A stretch of DNA of 20,462 bases, taken from positions 1 through 20,462 of the forward strand of contig CAZFAA010000027.1 of assembly GCA_964516605.1 (NCBI GenBank), given 5' to 3'. The notes under the pieces are model-generated. The model saw nothing but the letters and a program-made list of their open reading frames with translations, did not search any database and was not told the DNA's origin. The position numbers and the translations under genes are program-made. This document shows positions 6,512 to 15,100 of this stretch, piece after piece (positions within the stretch are counted from its first letter, which is position 1; the number at the start of each line of letters is the position of its first letter). The stretch comes from GCA-2732805 sp964516605. Lineage in GTDB: Bacteria; Pseudomonadota; Gammaproteobacteria; Coxiellales; Coxiellaceae.

Positions 6512-8059
6512 ATGTTAGATATTCATCACGATAAAATTTTAATTCTGGATTTTGGATCGCAGTACACGCAACTGATTGCGCGACGTTTACGTGAGATTGG
6601 TGTGTATTGTGAATTGGTGTCTTGCGATGTCAGTGAGGCGTTTGTAACAGCTTTTAGCCCTAAGGGTATTATTCTTTCCGGTGGGCCTGAATCAGTTAAC
6701 ATCGATAATACGCCACGTATTCCAGCTTTTATTTTCCATTTGGGTATACCATTGCTGGGTATTTGTTATGGTATGCAAGCGATGGCGTTGCAGTTAGGTG
6801 GACGGGTCGAGCATTCAGGTCATGGTGAATTTGGCCATGCCAGCGTGACGTTGCAAAAAAATCCTTTATTTGCAGGATTGGATGAGCGCATTAATGTGTG
6901 GATGAGTCATGGTGATCGCGTCAGTGAATTGCCGTTGAATTTTGTGACCATTGCTAACACTGTGAATGCACCGATTGCGGCGATGGCTGATTTGGACAAA
7001 CAATTTTATGGTTTGCAATTTCACCCTGAGGTAACGCACACAGCACAAGGTCGGGAAATTTTAGAGTGTTTTGTCAAAGAGATTTGTCAGTGTGCTGCGA
7101 ATTGGACAGCGTCGAATATTATTCGTGACAGTGTTGAACGCATTCAAGAGCAGGTTGGCGATGATGAAGTGTTGGTGGCGTTATCCGGTGGTGTGGATTC
7201 TGCCGTCACCGCTGCATTAATTCATCAAGCGATCGGCGATAAGCTCACGTGTATTTTTGTAGATACCGGTTTATTACGCCATGGTGAAGGCGATGAGGTG
7301 ATGCAAGCGTTTCACGATCACCTAGGACTGAAGGTCATTCGTGTGAATGCGTATGAGGAATTTTTAAAGCCATTAAAAGGCGTGAGTGATCCTGAACAAA
7401 AACGTAAAATTATTGGCACAACTTTTATTCGTGTTTTTGAGCGTGAGGCGCAGCGTCTGCAAGGTATTAGGTGGTTAGGGCAAGGCACTATTTATCCAGA
7501 TGTGATTGAGTCGGCAGCGGCTGCATCGGGTAAAGCGCATGTGATTAAGTCGCATCATAATGTGGGGGGCTTACCTGACGACATGCAGTTTAAATTGCTT
7601 GAACCCTTACGTGAACTGTTTAAAGATGAAGTGCGGCGTATTGGTTTGAAGCTTGGTCTTTCGGAAAAATTGTTGTACCGTCATCCGTTTCCAGGTCCAG
7701 GCTTGGGTGTGCGCATTTTGGGTGAAGTGAAACGTGAGTACATTAGTATTTTACAAAAGGCTGATGCAATTTTTATTGAAGAATTACGTCGACATGATTT
7801 ATATGAAAAGGTATCGCAAGCGTTTGCTGTGTTCCTACCTGTGAAAAGCGTGGGTGTGAAAGGGGATGCGCGTGTGCATGACTATGTGATTGCACTGCGT
7901 GCCGTTGAAACCATCGATTTTATGACAGCGCATGCCGCTGAGTTGCCGTATACTTTTTTAACGCATGTGGCCAATCGTATTATGAATGAAGTGCGTGAAG
8001 TGGCACGCGTGACCTACGATATATCGGGTAAACCGCCGGCGACGATTGAGTGGGAGTAG
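6512..8059 (+). CDS. guaA: GMP synthase (glutamine-hydrolysing)
   Basis: GuaA converts XMP to GMP using ATP and ammonia released from glutamine. The 515-residue protein shows both parts of the enzyme. The N-terminal class I glutamine amidotransferase has ILDFGSQYTQLIARR (11-25), SGGPESV (56-62), the nucleophile Cys85 in LLGICYGMQA, and His171/Glu173 in FHPEV. The ATP-pyrophosphatase domain has the P-loop SGGVDS (225-230), and the C-terminal dimerisation domain contains HPFPGPGLGVRILGE and ends in the conserved PPATIEWE. All catalytic residues are present. The ATG at 6512 has AAGG about eight bases upstream. It is the second gene of the guaBA pair. Downstream there is only a weak stem and T-run (8066-8090), so its terminator is unclear. 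Confidence 0.98.
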   Translation: MLDIHHDKILILDFGSQYTQLIARRLREIGVYCELVSCDVSEAFVTAFSPKGIILSGGPESVNIDNTPRIPAFIFHLGIPLLGICYGMQAMALQLGGRVEHSGHGEFGHASVTLQKNPLFAGLDERINVWMSHGDRVSELPLNFVTIANTVNAPIAAMADLDKQFYGLQFHPEVTHTAQGREILECFVKEICQCAANWTASNIIRDSVERIQEQVGDDEVLVALSGGVDSAVTAALIHQAIGDKLTCIFVDTGLLRHGEGDEVMQAFHDHLGLKVIRVNAYEEFLKPLKGVSDPEQKRKIIGTTFIRVFEREAQRLQGIRWLGQGTIYPDVIESAAAASGKAHVIKSHHNVGGLPDDMQFKLLEPLRELFKDEVRRIGLKLGLSEKLLYRHPFPGPGLGVRILGEVKREYISILQKADAIFIEELRRHDLYEKVSQAFAVFLPVKSVGVKGDARVHDYVIALRAVETIDFMTAHAAELPYTFLTHVANRIMNEVREVARVTYDISGKPPATIEWE

Positions 8060-8327
8060 GGTTCATAGCGTACACAGCGTACTATTTTTTCATGAATTCA
8101 TATCCGAATTGATTGAAATTTACGAGCAAAAAGGTAAAAAAATTTACTTTTATATTTGATTGTGCTAAATATGCAAAAAATTTTACAAGTAATGGTGCTG
8201 TAAGCGCTTTAATTTGAAATGGTGCAAAGTGCAGCGTGTTATTTGATTGCTGGATGATGATGGGTTTAATTTTTTAAAATGAGTGGGTGTATGAGAACCG
8301 CTTTTGAAAATATGGGGAATGTATAAT
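8060..8327 (+). other. A+T-rich intergenic region between guaA and the unknown gene
   Basis: No coding region is supported. The stretch becomes markedly A+T-rich soon after guaA, with runs such as AAAAAAATTTAC, and this composition continues into the next gene. Near the start a seven-base direct repeat, AGCGTAC (8068-8074 and 8077-8083 approximately), precedes six T residues and can form only a weak hairpin. The remainder seems to be a long leader or a promoter region for the unknown gene. Confidence 0.45.
8214..8242 (+). promoter_or_regulatory. Candidate promoter for the unknown 602-residue protein gene
   Basis: TTGAAA at 8214-8219 (five of six bases match the -35 consensus) is followed by a 17-base spacer and TGTTAT at 8237-8242 (four of six match the -10). 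A second, weaker candidate is TTTACT at 8143-8148 with TAAATA at 8166-8171, also 17 apart. A+T-rich DNA gives many such matches, so confidence is low. Confidence 0.33.
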
Positions 8328-10136
8328 ATGTTAAATTTAAGAAAACTTAGAGACGCTCTCGCAATATGGCAGATGTATAATACATTAACCGGCTCTAGTC
8401 AAAATGATGCTCAATATGATCTAGCACTCCAAGAAGGCCGACGTTCACTTTTAGTAGCATTCTCATTAATGGAGGTAATGGAGCGTCTCTATTCAATGGG
8501 GTTAATGGAGCGTCTCTATCCATCTGTATTAAGGCTTAAATCACCCGCTCAGCAGGCAAGCGAAGATTCAGTTACTAAACTTCTCGAGCTATTCGCAACA
8601 AGAGCAGTCAAGCCCTTATCTAGAGAGGTGGTTGAAGAGCTAAGGGTTCACTTTAGATTGCTATTTTCATTAACCGAGAGGTACAACCCAGCTGCGCAGA
8701 GGATTGAAGAACTAGGAGATTTTCTTGTCAAAATATTCTCAATGCCCCTACATACTATGTCTGAGATTGCAGCAGCAACCGACAAAAATGAACTTAGATG
8801 TCTTCTTCAACAAGTGGATAAAACGCTTAACTTGATATGTCCGATTGAAGAAGAAGAGATCATATCACAATTAAATGAGGAATTTAATCTTCAAATTGAA
8901 GAAATATTTATACTTCTTGAGAGTTGCGGGTTTCAGTCAGAGAATGATCGCTACTTTCAGTCAGGGAAATTTTACTACTTTGATAAACTACCAATCGAAT
9001 ACAATCCTAGATATAGAGGTTCATATCCATATCGTAGTGTTAGGGAATACTCTCGATCTCAGTTCCAGTTTTTATTCCCAGTAGTAGGGGGGGTGGATCC
9101 AGCACATGAAGCTCGGCAAGAAAGCGCTCGTTGTGCTGTGCGAGAGCTAGATCGGGAACTTGATCAACTAATATCGTACGTCCGCTCTTTTTCTGATGAG
9201 GGGCTCACTAATGTTGAGCCAAGCAGAGTAGTTCATGGTTTCATGCACTCTATTCGTAGGCTTGCCAACCAGACAGATCTAGTATTTGTTGCTCTTGAAT
9301 CTGCTCTTCGTGAACTAGAAAACATTCCTAGGGATTTTGACTTTGATATATTCCGATATAATCTTAAGGCAGCATACTGTAATTTTTCAGCGGCTGTAAC
9401 CAACTTGCCTCAGAATGTGAAAGGTCATAACTTAACGGTAATGATCGATTTTTTTATTGCCTTATTAGGTCGATTTCGTGAGGCGGTCTTTCTGGCAATT
9501 GATACCATATTTTCTGATCAAGGCAGTAAACCCAAAGAACAGATTGAGGGAATTTTTTTACTTAAAGAAGAACTACAAAAAAAATATAAAAGTACCCCAG
9601 AAATAGTGACTAACGGATTATTTGAATTGGATAAAAGGCTACGAGAAAGCCAGTTGCAGCAGTTAGCTGAGAAGGGGATTCAAGTGTCACAAGAGCCGCT
9701 GCCGCCAAACGAACCATGTGAACTTGAAAAACATATAGCAAAATTAGGATTATTTTCTGCTCGGGTTGATTTTGAGCTATTGGCTCTAGAGTTGCGTGAT
9801 GCTATAGCAAAGTATATGGAAATAAAATCTAAGCGGTACGATTTTATGGTCCAAGTGCATATTGAGCACGTTATTGAGATTTTAGAGAAAATTGTACGGC
9901 ATTCTACAGTTTATCCTAATTCTGAAGCTGCATTGGAATCAATCAAATCGTTTGTACTTACAGATCTAACGTGTTTTGTTAGTTGTATGACACAAGATAA
10001 TCTCGAATGGTCTAAGCTTGGGGAGAGGCTAAAGGAGAGAAACGAGATAAATTTTAACAGTATGTGTCAACTATGCGGAAAACTTGATATAGAAATAGCA
10101 CAAACTGATGAGGCTGCGTTTAATTTCTCCTGCTAA
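8328..10136 (+). CDS. Large, mostly helical protein of unknown function
   Basis: I do not recognise this 602-residue protein. It has no signal peptide, no clear transmembrane segment and no catalytic motif that I can name. It is rich in Leu and Glu, with long amphipathic helical stretches (for example LREL, EELQKK and EKIVRH regions), and has a short Tyr/Arg-rich segment around residues 220-245 (PRYRGSYPYRSVREYSRSQ). Residues about 51-68 contain a tandem nine-residue duplication, MERLYSMGL then MERLYPSVL. Arginine is often AGA, AGG or CGA, and the gene is more A+T-rich than guaA and pgm, suggesting foreign origin or relaxed selection. The ATG at 8328 is preferred because GGGGA (8313-8317) lies ten bases upstream; an ATG at 8319 is too close to that site, and a TTG at 8304 is possible. 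In this context a secreted effector is conceivable but unproven. Confidence 0.85.
   Translation: MLNLRKLRDALAIWQMYNTLTGSSQNDAQYDLALQEGRRSLLVAFSLMEVMERLYSMGLMERLYPSVLRLKSPAQQASEDSVTKLLELFATRAVKPLSREVVEELRVHFRLLFSLTERYNPAAQRIEELGDFLVKIFSMPLHTMSEIAAATDKNELRCLLQQVDKTLNLICPIEEEEIISQLNEEFNLQIEEIFILLESCGFQSENDRYFQSGKFYYFDKLPIEYNPRYRGSYPYRSVREYSRSQFQFLFPVVGGVDPAHEARQESARCAVRELDRELDQLISYVRSFSDEGLTNVEPSRVVHGFMHSIRRLANQTDLVFVALESALRELENIPRDFDFDIFRYNLKAAYCNFSAAVTNLPQNVKGHNLTVMIDFFIALLGRFREAVFLAIDTIFSDQGSKPKEQIEGIFLLKEELQKKYKSTPEIVTNGLFELDKRLRESQLQQLAEKGIQVSQEPLPPNEPCELEKHIAKLGLFSARVDFELLALELRDAIAKYMEIKSKRYDFMVQVHIEHVIEILEKIVRHSTVYPNSEAALESIKSFVLTDLTCFVSCMTQDNLEWSKLGERLKERNEINFNSMCQLCGKLDIEIAQTDEAAFNFSC
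8476..8519 (+). repeat. 27-base-period tandem duplication inside the unknown gene
   Basis: The 17-base unit TAATGGAGCGTCTCTAT occurs at 8476-8492 and again, identical, at 8503-8519, a period of exactly 27 bases. It preserves the frame and duplicates MERLY at a nine-residue spacing. Complete identity of the unit suggests a fairly recent duplication. Confidence 0.75.
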
Positions 10137-10411
10137 ATTAACGGGTGCTAATTTGTTAAAATCTATGAATTAACAAAGAGGCGAGGTAAGCGACACCTCA
10201 ACAAGTAGCCCCCGTTGATCAGCGGTGAAGGCAGTGTGGAGTACGGTTTAAGCGAGCAGTGTCCGTGACATCGCGGGAAGATTAATATTTCTATGCCAGT
10301 TCTGACGGCAATTCCCAGGCGGGAATTTCTGTATATTTTATGTTATCCTAGAAGTTCTTTTTTATTTCGTGGCTTAGTTTAGCCGCTGAGTGCTTTAAAC
10401 AAGGAATGTTT
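10137..10411 (+). other. Noncoding region upstream of pgm with several inverted repeats; possible structured RNA
   Basis: No gene is supported. The region shifts back from A+T-rich to mixed composition and contains, in order: TTTGTTAA/TTAACAAA (10152-10159 with 10170-10177, ten-base loop); GAGGT/ACCTC (10183-10187 with 10195-10199); the near-palindrome CCGTTGATCAGCGG (10212-10225); a perfect seven-base stem AATTCCC/GGGAATT with loop AGGC (10310-10316 with 10321-10327); and GTGGCT/AGCCGC near 10370-10385. The first stem may end transcription of the preceding gene, though no T-run follows. The rest might be a small RNA, a pgm leader, or the remnant of a mobile element. It matches no RNA family I know. 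Confidence 0.4.
10310..10327 (+). repeat. Perfect 7-bp stem-loop (AATTCCC-AGGC-GGGAATT)
   Basis: The arms are exact reverse complements around a four-base loop. An A+T-rich stretch (TCTGTATATTTTATG) follows, but without a clean T-run. It could be a weak terminator for a transcript entering from the left, or a site controlling pgm, which begins 85 bases later. Confidence 0.45.
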
Positions 10412-12067
10412 ATGACCAACTCTATTAGTCCACTTGCTGGAAAACCCGCCCCTTTGTCGTTATTAGTTGATGTGCCCAAGCTCATGACGGCTTATTACAG
10501 CGAAATCCCGGATCCGGCTATTGCCAAAGAACGTGTCGCATTTGGGACCTCAGGGCACCGTGGTTCATCCTTCGACCGGACCTTCAATGAATGGCATATC
10601 CTCGCAATCAGTCAAGCTATTTGTCTTTATCGTAAGCGCCAGAAAATTGATGGGCCTTTATTTTTAGGAATTGATACGCATGCGCTGTCGGCAGCAGCTT
10701 ACGTGAGTGCGTTGGAAGTGTTGGCGGCAAACGGTGTGGAGGTGATGCTCGCGCAGCGCGATGAGTATACGCCAACACCGGTTATTTCCCATGCCATCCT
10801 CACATACAATAAAGGCCGCCGCACAGGCTTGGCCGATGGTATCGTGATTACTCCATCCCACAACCCACCCCATGACGGGGGATTCAAGTACAATCCACCC
10901 AACGGCGGGCCGGCTAATTTTGAGGTGACCAGCTGGATTGAACAAACGGCGAATCAATTCCTGAAGAAAAAGCTCAAAGGTGTGAAACGTGTTTCTTATC
11001 AAAAAGCCTTGAATGCATCGACCACGCACCGCTATGATTTTCTGCATACCTATGTGAATGATCTGTGTCATGTCATTGACATGGATCTGATTAAAAACGC
11101 TGGGATTCATTTAGGTGTCGATCCATTAGGCGGTGCGGGGGTGCATTATTGGCAGCCGATCGCTGAGCGTTATGGCTTGAATTTAACAGTCGTCAGTGAT
11201 GTGGTCGATCCTACCTTTCGTTTTATGACAGTCGATTGGGACGGACAAATACGCATGGACCCCTCATCGCCGTATGCGATGGTACGTTTATTAGCTTTAA
11301 AAGATCGATTTGATATTGCTTTTGGTTGTGATACGGATCACGATCGCCATGGTATTGTGACAAAAAAAGCAGGCTTATTACCATCGAATCATTATTTATC
11401 TGTCGCGATTTCGTATTTATTTACCCACAGGCCTAACTGGTCTGCATCGACTGCTGTCGGTAAAACAGTAGTGAGCAGTCAGATGATTAATCAAGTGGCA
11501 GCAAAAGTAGGGCGCAAAGTATATGAAGTGCCCGTTGGCTTTAAATGGTTTGTTGATGGGTTATTTGATGGCTCTCTTGGATTTTGTGGTGAAGAAAGTG
11601 CGGGGGCGTCGTTCAATCGTTTGGATGGCAGTGTGTGGACAACGGATAAGGATGGGATTATTCCGGCTTTATTATCTGCTGAAATCACAGCCGCCACAGG
11701 GCGCGATTTGGGCGATATTTACCATGAGTTTGAAATGGAATTTGGCCCTTTTGTGTATAAGCAGGATGATGCCAAAGCAACAACAGAGCAGAAAAAAGTG
11801 TTACTCAACTTATCTGTAGATGACATTACCTCAACACAATTAGCCGGTGATAAAATTAAAACGATTTTAACACAGGCTCCAGGTAATGATGCGCCAATTG
11901 GTGGATTGAAAGTTATTAGTCAAGGTGGCTGGTTTGCAGTGCGTCCTTCAGGCACAGAAGCGATTTATAAAATTTATGCAGAAAGTTATTCTGATGCAGA
12001 ACATTTAGAACGTATTTTAAAAGAAGCTCAAGTTATCGTGAATCAGGCGTTCAAAGCACATCAATAA
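10412..12067 (+). CDS. pgm: Phosphoglucomutase (alpha-D-glucose phosphate-specific)
   Basis: Pgm interconverts glucose-6-phosphate and glucose-1-phosphate in the cytoplasm, feeding UDP-glucose synthesis. The 551-residue protein follows the E. coli Pgm pattern throughout: FGTSGHRGS (44-52), the phosphoserine loop ITPSHNPPHDGG (146-157) with Ser149, KYNPPNGGPA (159-168), the magnesium-binding loop D307-T-D309-H-D311-R312, FGFKWFVDG-type VPVGFKWFVDGL, GEESAGASF (393-401), and the phosphate-binding RPSGTE (511-516). All active-site residues are present. The ATG at 10412 has AAGGA six bases upstream; an in-frame ATG at 10406 directly abuts that site and is unlikely. The cyclic glucan synthase gene begins 69 bases downstream on the same strand, so a shared transcript and role as glucose-1-phosphate supplier are likely. 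Confidence 0.97.
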   Translation: MTNSISPLAGKPAPLSLLVDVPKLMTAYYSEIPDPAIAKERVAFGTSGHRGSSFDRTFNEWHILAISQAICLYRKRQKIDGPLFLGIDTHALSAAAYVSALEVLAANGVEVMLAQRDEYTPTPVISHAILTYNKGRRTGLADGIVITPSHNPPHDGGFKYNPPNGGPANFEVTSWIEQTANQFLKKKLKGVKRVSYQKALNASTTHRYDFLHTYVNDLCHVIDMDLIKNAGIHLGVDPLGGAGVHYWQPIAERYGLNLTVVSDVVDPTFRFMTVDWDGQIRMDPSSPYAMVRLLALKDRFDIAFGCDTDHDRHGIVTKKAGLLPSNHYLSVAISYLFTHRPNWSASTAVGKTVVSSQMINQVAAKVGRKVYEVPVGFKWFVDGLFDGSLGFCGEESAGASFNRLDGSVWTTDKDGIIPALLSAEITAATGRDLGDIYHEFEMEFGPFVYKQDDAKATTEQKKVLLNLSVDDITSTQLAGDKIKTILTQAPGNDAPIGGLKVISQGGWFAVRPSGTEAIYKIYAESYSDAEHLERILKEAQVIVNQAFKAHQ

Positions 12068-12136
12068 AGTCGTTATTTTTGCGTACTGTTGTGATGATCA
12101 TTAGGAATTTCTCTCACTAGGGAAGCTTGCTTTAAA

Positions 12137-15100
12137 ATGGATAAAAACAAAATTAAAAAAAATCTTGAGCGTTGGTTTCATCTTAAAAATAAAGCGACCC
12201 CGTTTCTTTTTAATAGGGTGGCAGAGCCTGCCATGCTTTTTTGCACTGATGATATGGAACAGTATGCAATTAAATTAGCGGTATCACATAAAATCACACA
12301 AAAAACAGTTGCAACGATGTTGTTGAATCGTTTAGCGCAAAGTGAAACGATTTTAGTTAAGTGCTGCACGCATTTAGCTGCGCAAAATAGCGGTGATGAT
12401 TTTTCCCCCGCTCGAGAATGGTTGCTTGATAATTTTTATTTGATCCAAGAGCAAATTTTTGCAATCAGGCGCTACTTACCCAAAGGGTATGGTCGCGAAT
12501 TGCCGCAATTAGTAGGTAAGATTCCAGGCTATCCACGTGTGTACGATATTGCGCGTGAAATCATTGTGCATTGTGATGGACGCTGGGATTTAGAAAATCT
12601 AAGTAGTTTTATCAGCGCCTATCAAACCGTCACTCAGTTAACACTGGCGGAATTATGGGCTATTCCGATTATGTTGGGTGTGGCATTAATTGAAAATTTA
12701 AGCAGTGCCAGTCAATGTGTTGTAGCGGATAAAAATGATCGCAATCTAGCAAGTCAATGGGTTGATCGCATGATTCACGTTGCGGTATCAGAGCCGAAAA
12801 AACTTGTCATGATTATTGCAGATATGGCGCGTTCTAACCCACCGCTCACCAGTGCTTTTGTGGCTGAATTTACGCGACGCCTTCAAAGTGCAGCACTCGC
12901 CTTACCACTCAGTTGGATGGAGCAACACCTGCAAGAAGCAGGTTTAACCGTCGAACAATTAGTACAAGAAGAAAATAAATGTCAGGCAGCGCATCATGTC
13001 ACTGTCAGCAATAACATTGCCAGCTTACGTCGTTTAGGAGAAGTGGATTGGCGTGATTTTGTTGAAGCGATGAGTATCGTTGAACACATACTGTGTCAAG
13101 ATCCGGCAGCCACTTACCAGAAGATGGATTTTTCAACACGTGATACCTACCGTCATGTTATAGAGCGTTTGTCACGCGCAGGAAAATGTGCTGAGCAAGA
13201 AGTAGCGGATTGTGCGATTCAGCTTGCTCAACTCAAAAAAGCCAATATGTCGTCAGAGGATCAGACTAATCCTGATTTTCTACGGTACTACCATGTTGGT
13301 TTTTACCTTATTGATGAGGGGTTAGCGCAACTCAAAAAAGCACTAAATATAAAGTATCCTTTATGGAAAATAGTACGCCGATTTATGTACCGTCATGCAT
13401 TGTGCAGTTACCTCGGATCGATTGCACTGATTACAGCAGCTTTAACCTATGTCTTATTATATGAGGCAATCAACGTAGGCTTTAATACAATAGGTCTTAT
13501 CATTTTCGGTATTTTATTAATTATATCTAGCAGTCAATTAGCGCTCGCTGTGGTGAATCTAATCGTGACAGGGCTTGTTAAGCCTCATATTTTGCCACGT
13601 ATGGATTTTAAAGCGGGTATTCCAGAATCGTATAGCACTTTAGTTGTGGTGCCTACTATTGTCAGCAGTGCTGAAGCAATTGATACCTTAGTTGAAGCAT
13701 TAGAAATACGTTTTCTGGGTAATCGTGACCCGCATTTATATTTTATGTTATTGACTGATTTTTCAGATGCATTATCTGAGCATAGGCCAGAAGATATTCT
13801 GTTATTAACCATATTGCAAAAACGTATTGTGGATTTAAACACACGTTATGCTGAAAAAAATAAGGACATTTTTTTTCTATGCCATCGCCCACGGCAGTGG
13901 AATGCACAAGAAGGTGTGTGGATGGGGTGGGAGCGTAAGCGCGGTAAATTAACCAACTTAAATCAGTTATTGCGCGGTGGTCATACAGAATATTTTTCTT
14001 TGATTATTGGCGATATACACCATTTATCAAAAATAAAATACGTGATTACGCTAGACAGCGATACGCAATTGCCGCGTGAGTCCGCTCGAAAATTTATCAG
14101 TACCATGGCTCATCCACTCAATTGGCCACGCTATGATGTGAAGCGTCAGTGTATTGTTGAAGGTTATGCTATTTTACAGCCACGTGTTGCAGAAGCTTTG
14201 CCAGAAGGTGGGCAGACACGTTACGTCAGGTTGTGCGGTAATGAATTTGGTATTGATCCGTATACCCGCACCGTTTCGGATGTGTACCAAGATTTGTTTC
14301 AGGAAGGATCCTATATTGGAAAAGGTATTTATGATGTCGATGCCTTTCATAAAGTGCTCAACGATCGTTTTCCCGATAACCATATTTTGAGCCATGATTT
14401 ATTAGAAGGGTGTTACCTACGTTCTGGATTTTTAAGTGATGTGCCATTATACGAAAAATCTCCCGGTAATTATTTGGCAGATTCGAAGCGTCGTATCCGT
14501 TGGATTCGTGGGGATTGGCAAATCATGGGTTGGTTATTACCACGTGTATTGAATGCACAGAATAAACGAGTGCCTAATCCACTGTCTGTTTTATCAAAAT
14601 TTAAAATATTTGATAACTTGCGCCGTAGTGTTGTACCGATTGCGTTAGTATTGGCTTTTATAATCAGTTGGTTTTTTCTTTCGCCTACTTATTTTTGGAT
14701 CGGTATTGTTTTAGGTATTGTCGTATTACCCACATTAATTAGAAACAGTTTGGAATTACTGCGTAAACCTCAAGACATGTCATTACGTCAGCATATTACT
14801 TATGTTATGTCTATGGGATACCGTTCAGTTGGGCAGTTGCTCCTGTATATAGCGTGTTTGCCTTTTGAGGCTTGGTCTAGCTTGAATGCCATTTTACGCA
14901 CTCTCTGGCGCTTGCTTTTTTCAAAGCGGCATCTGCTGGAATGGGTTCCCTATGATCAAGTGGATCGCAGTTTGCGTGATACCCCACTGTCTTGGATTGT
15001 CAGTATGTGCAGTGCACCATTTCTAGTATGCGCTGTTCTTGCTGCATTATTAGTAGCGCATAAAATTACAATACTGTTTTGCATAGCGCCACTTCTCATT

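Noticed and set aside
8066..8090. Intrinsic terminator after guaA
   Set aside because: The AGCGTAC direct repeat allows only a four-base-pair core stem with a bulge before six T residues, which is too weak to call.
10664..11110. 148-residue minus-strand frame within pgm
   Set aside because: The plus strand here encodes the catalytic phosphoserine loop of Pgm; the antisense frame has no start signal or recognisable content.
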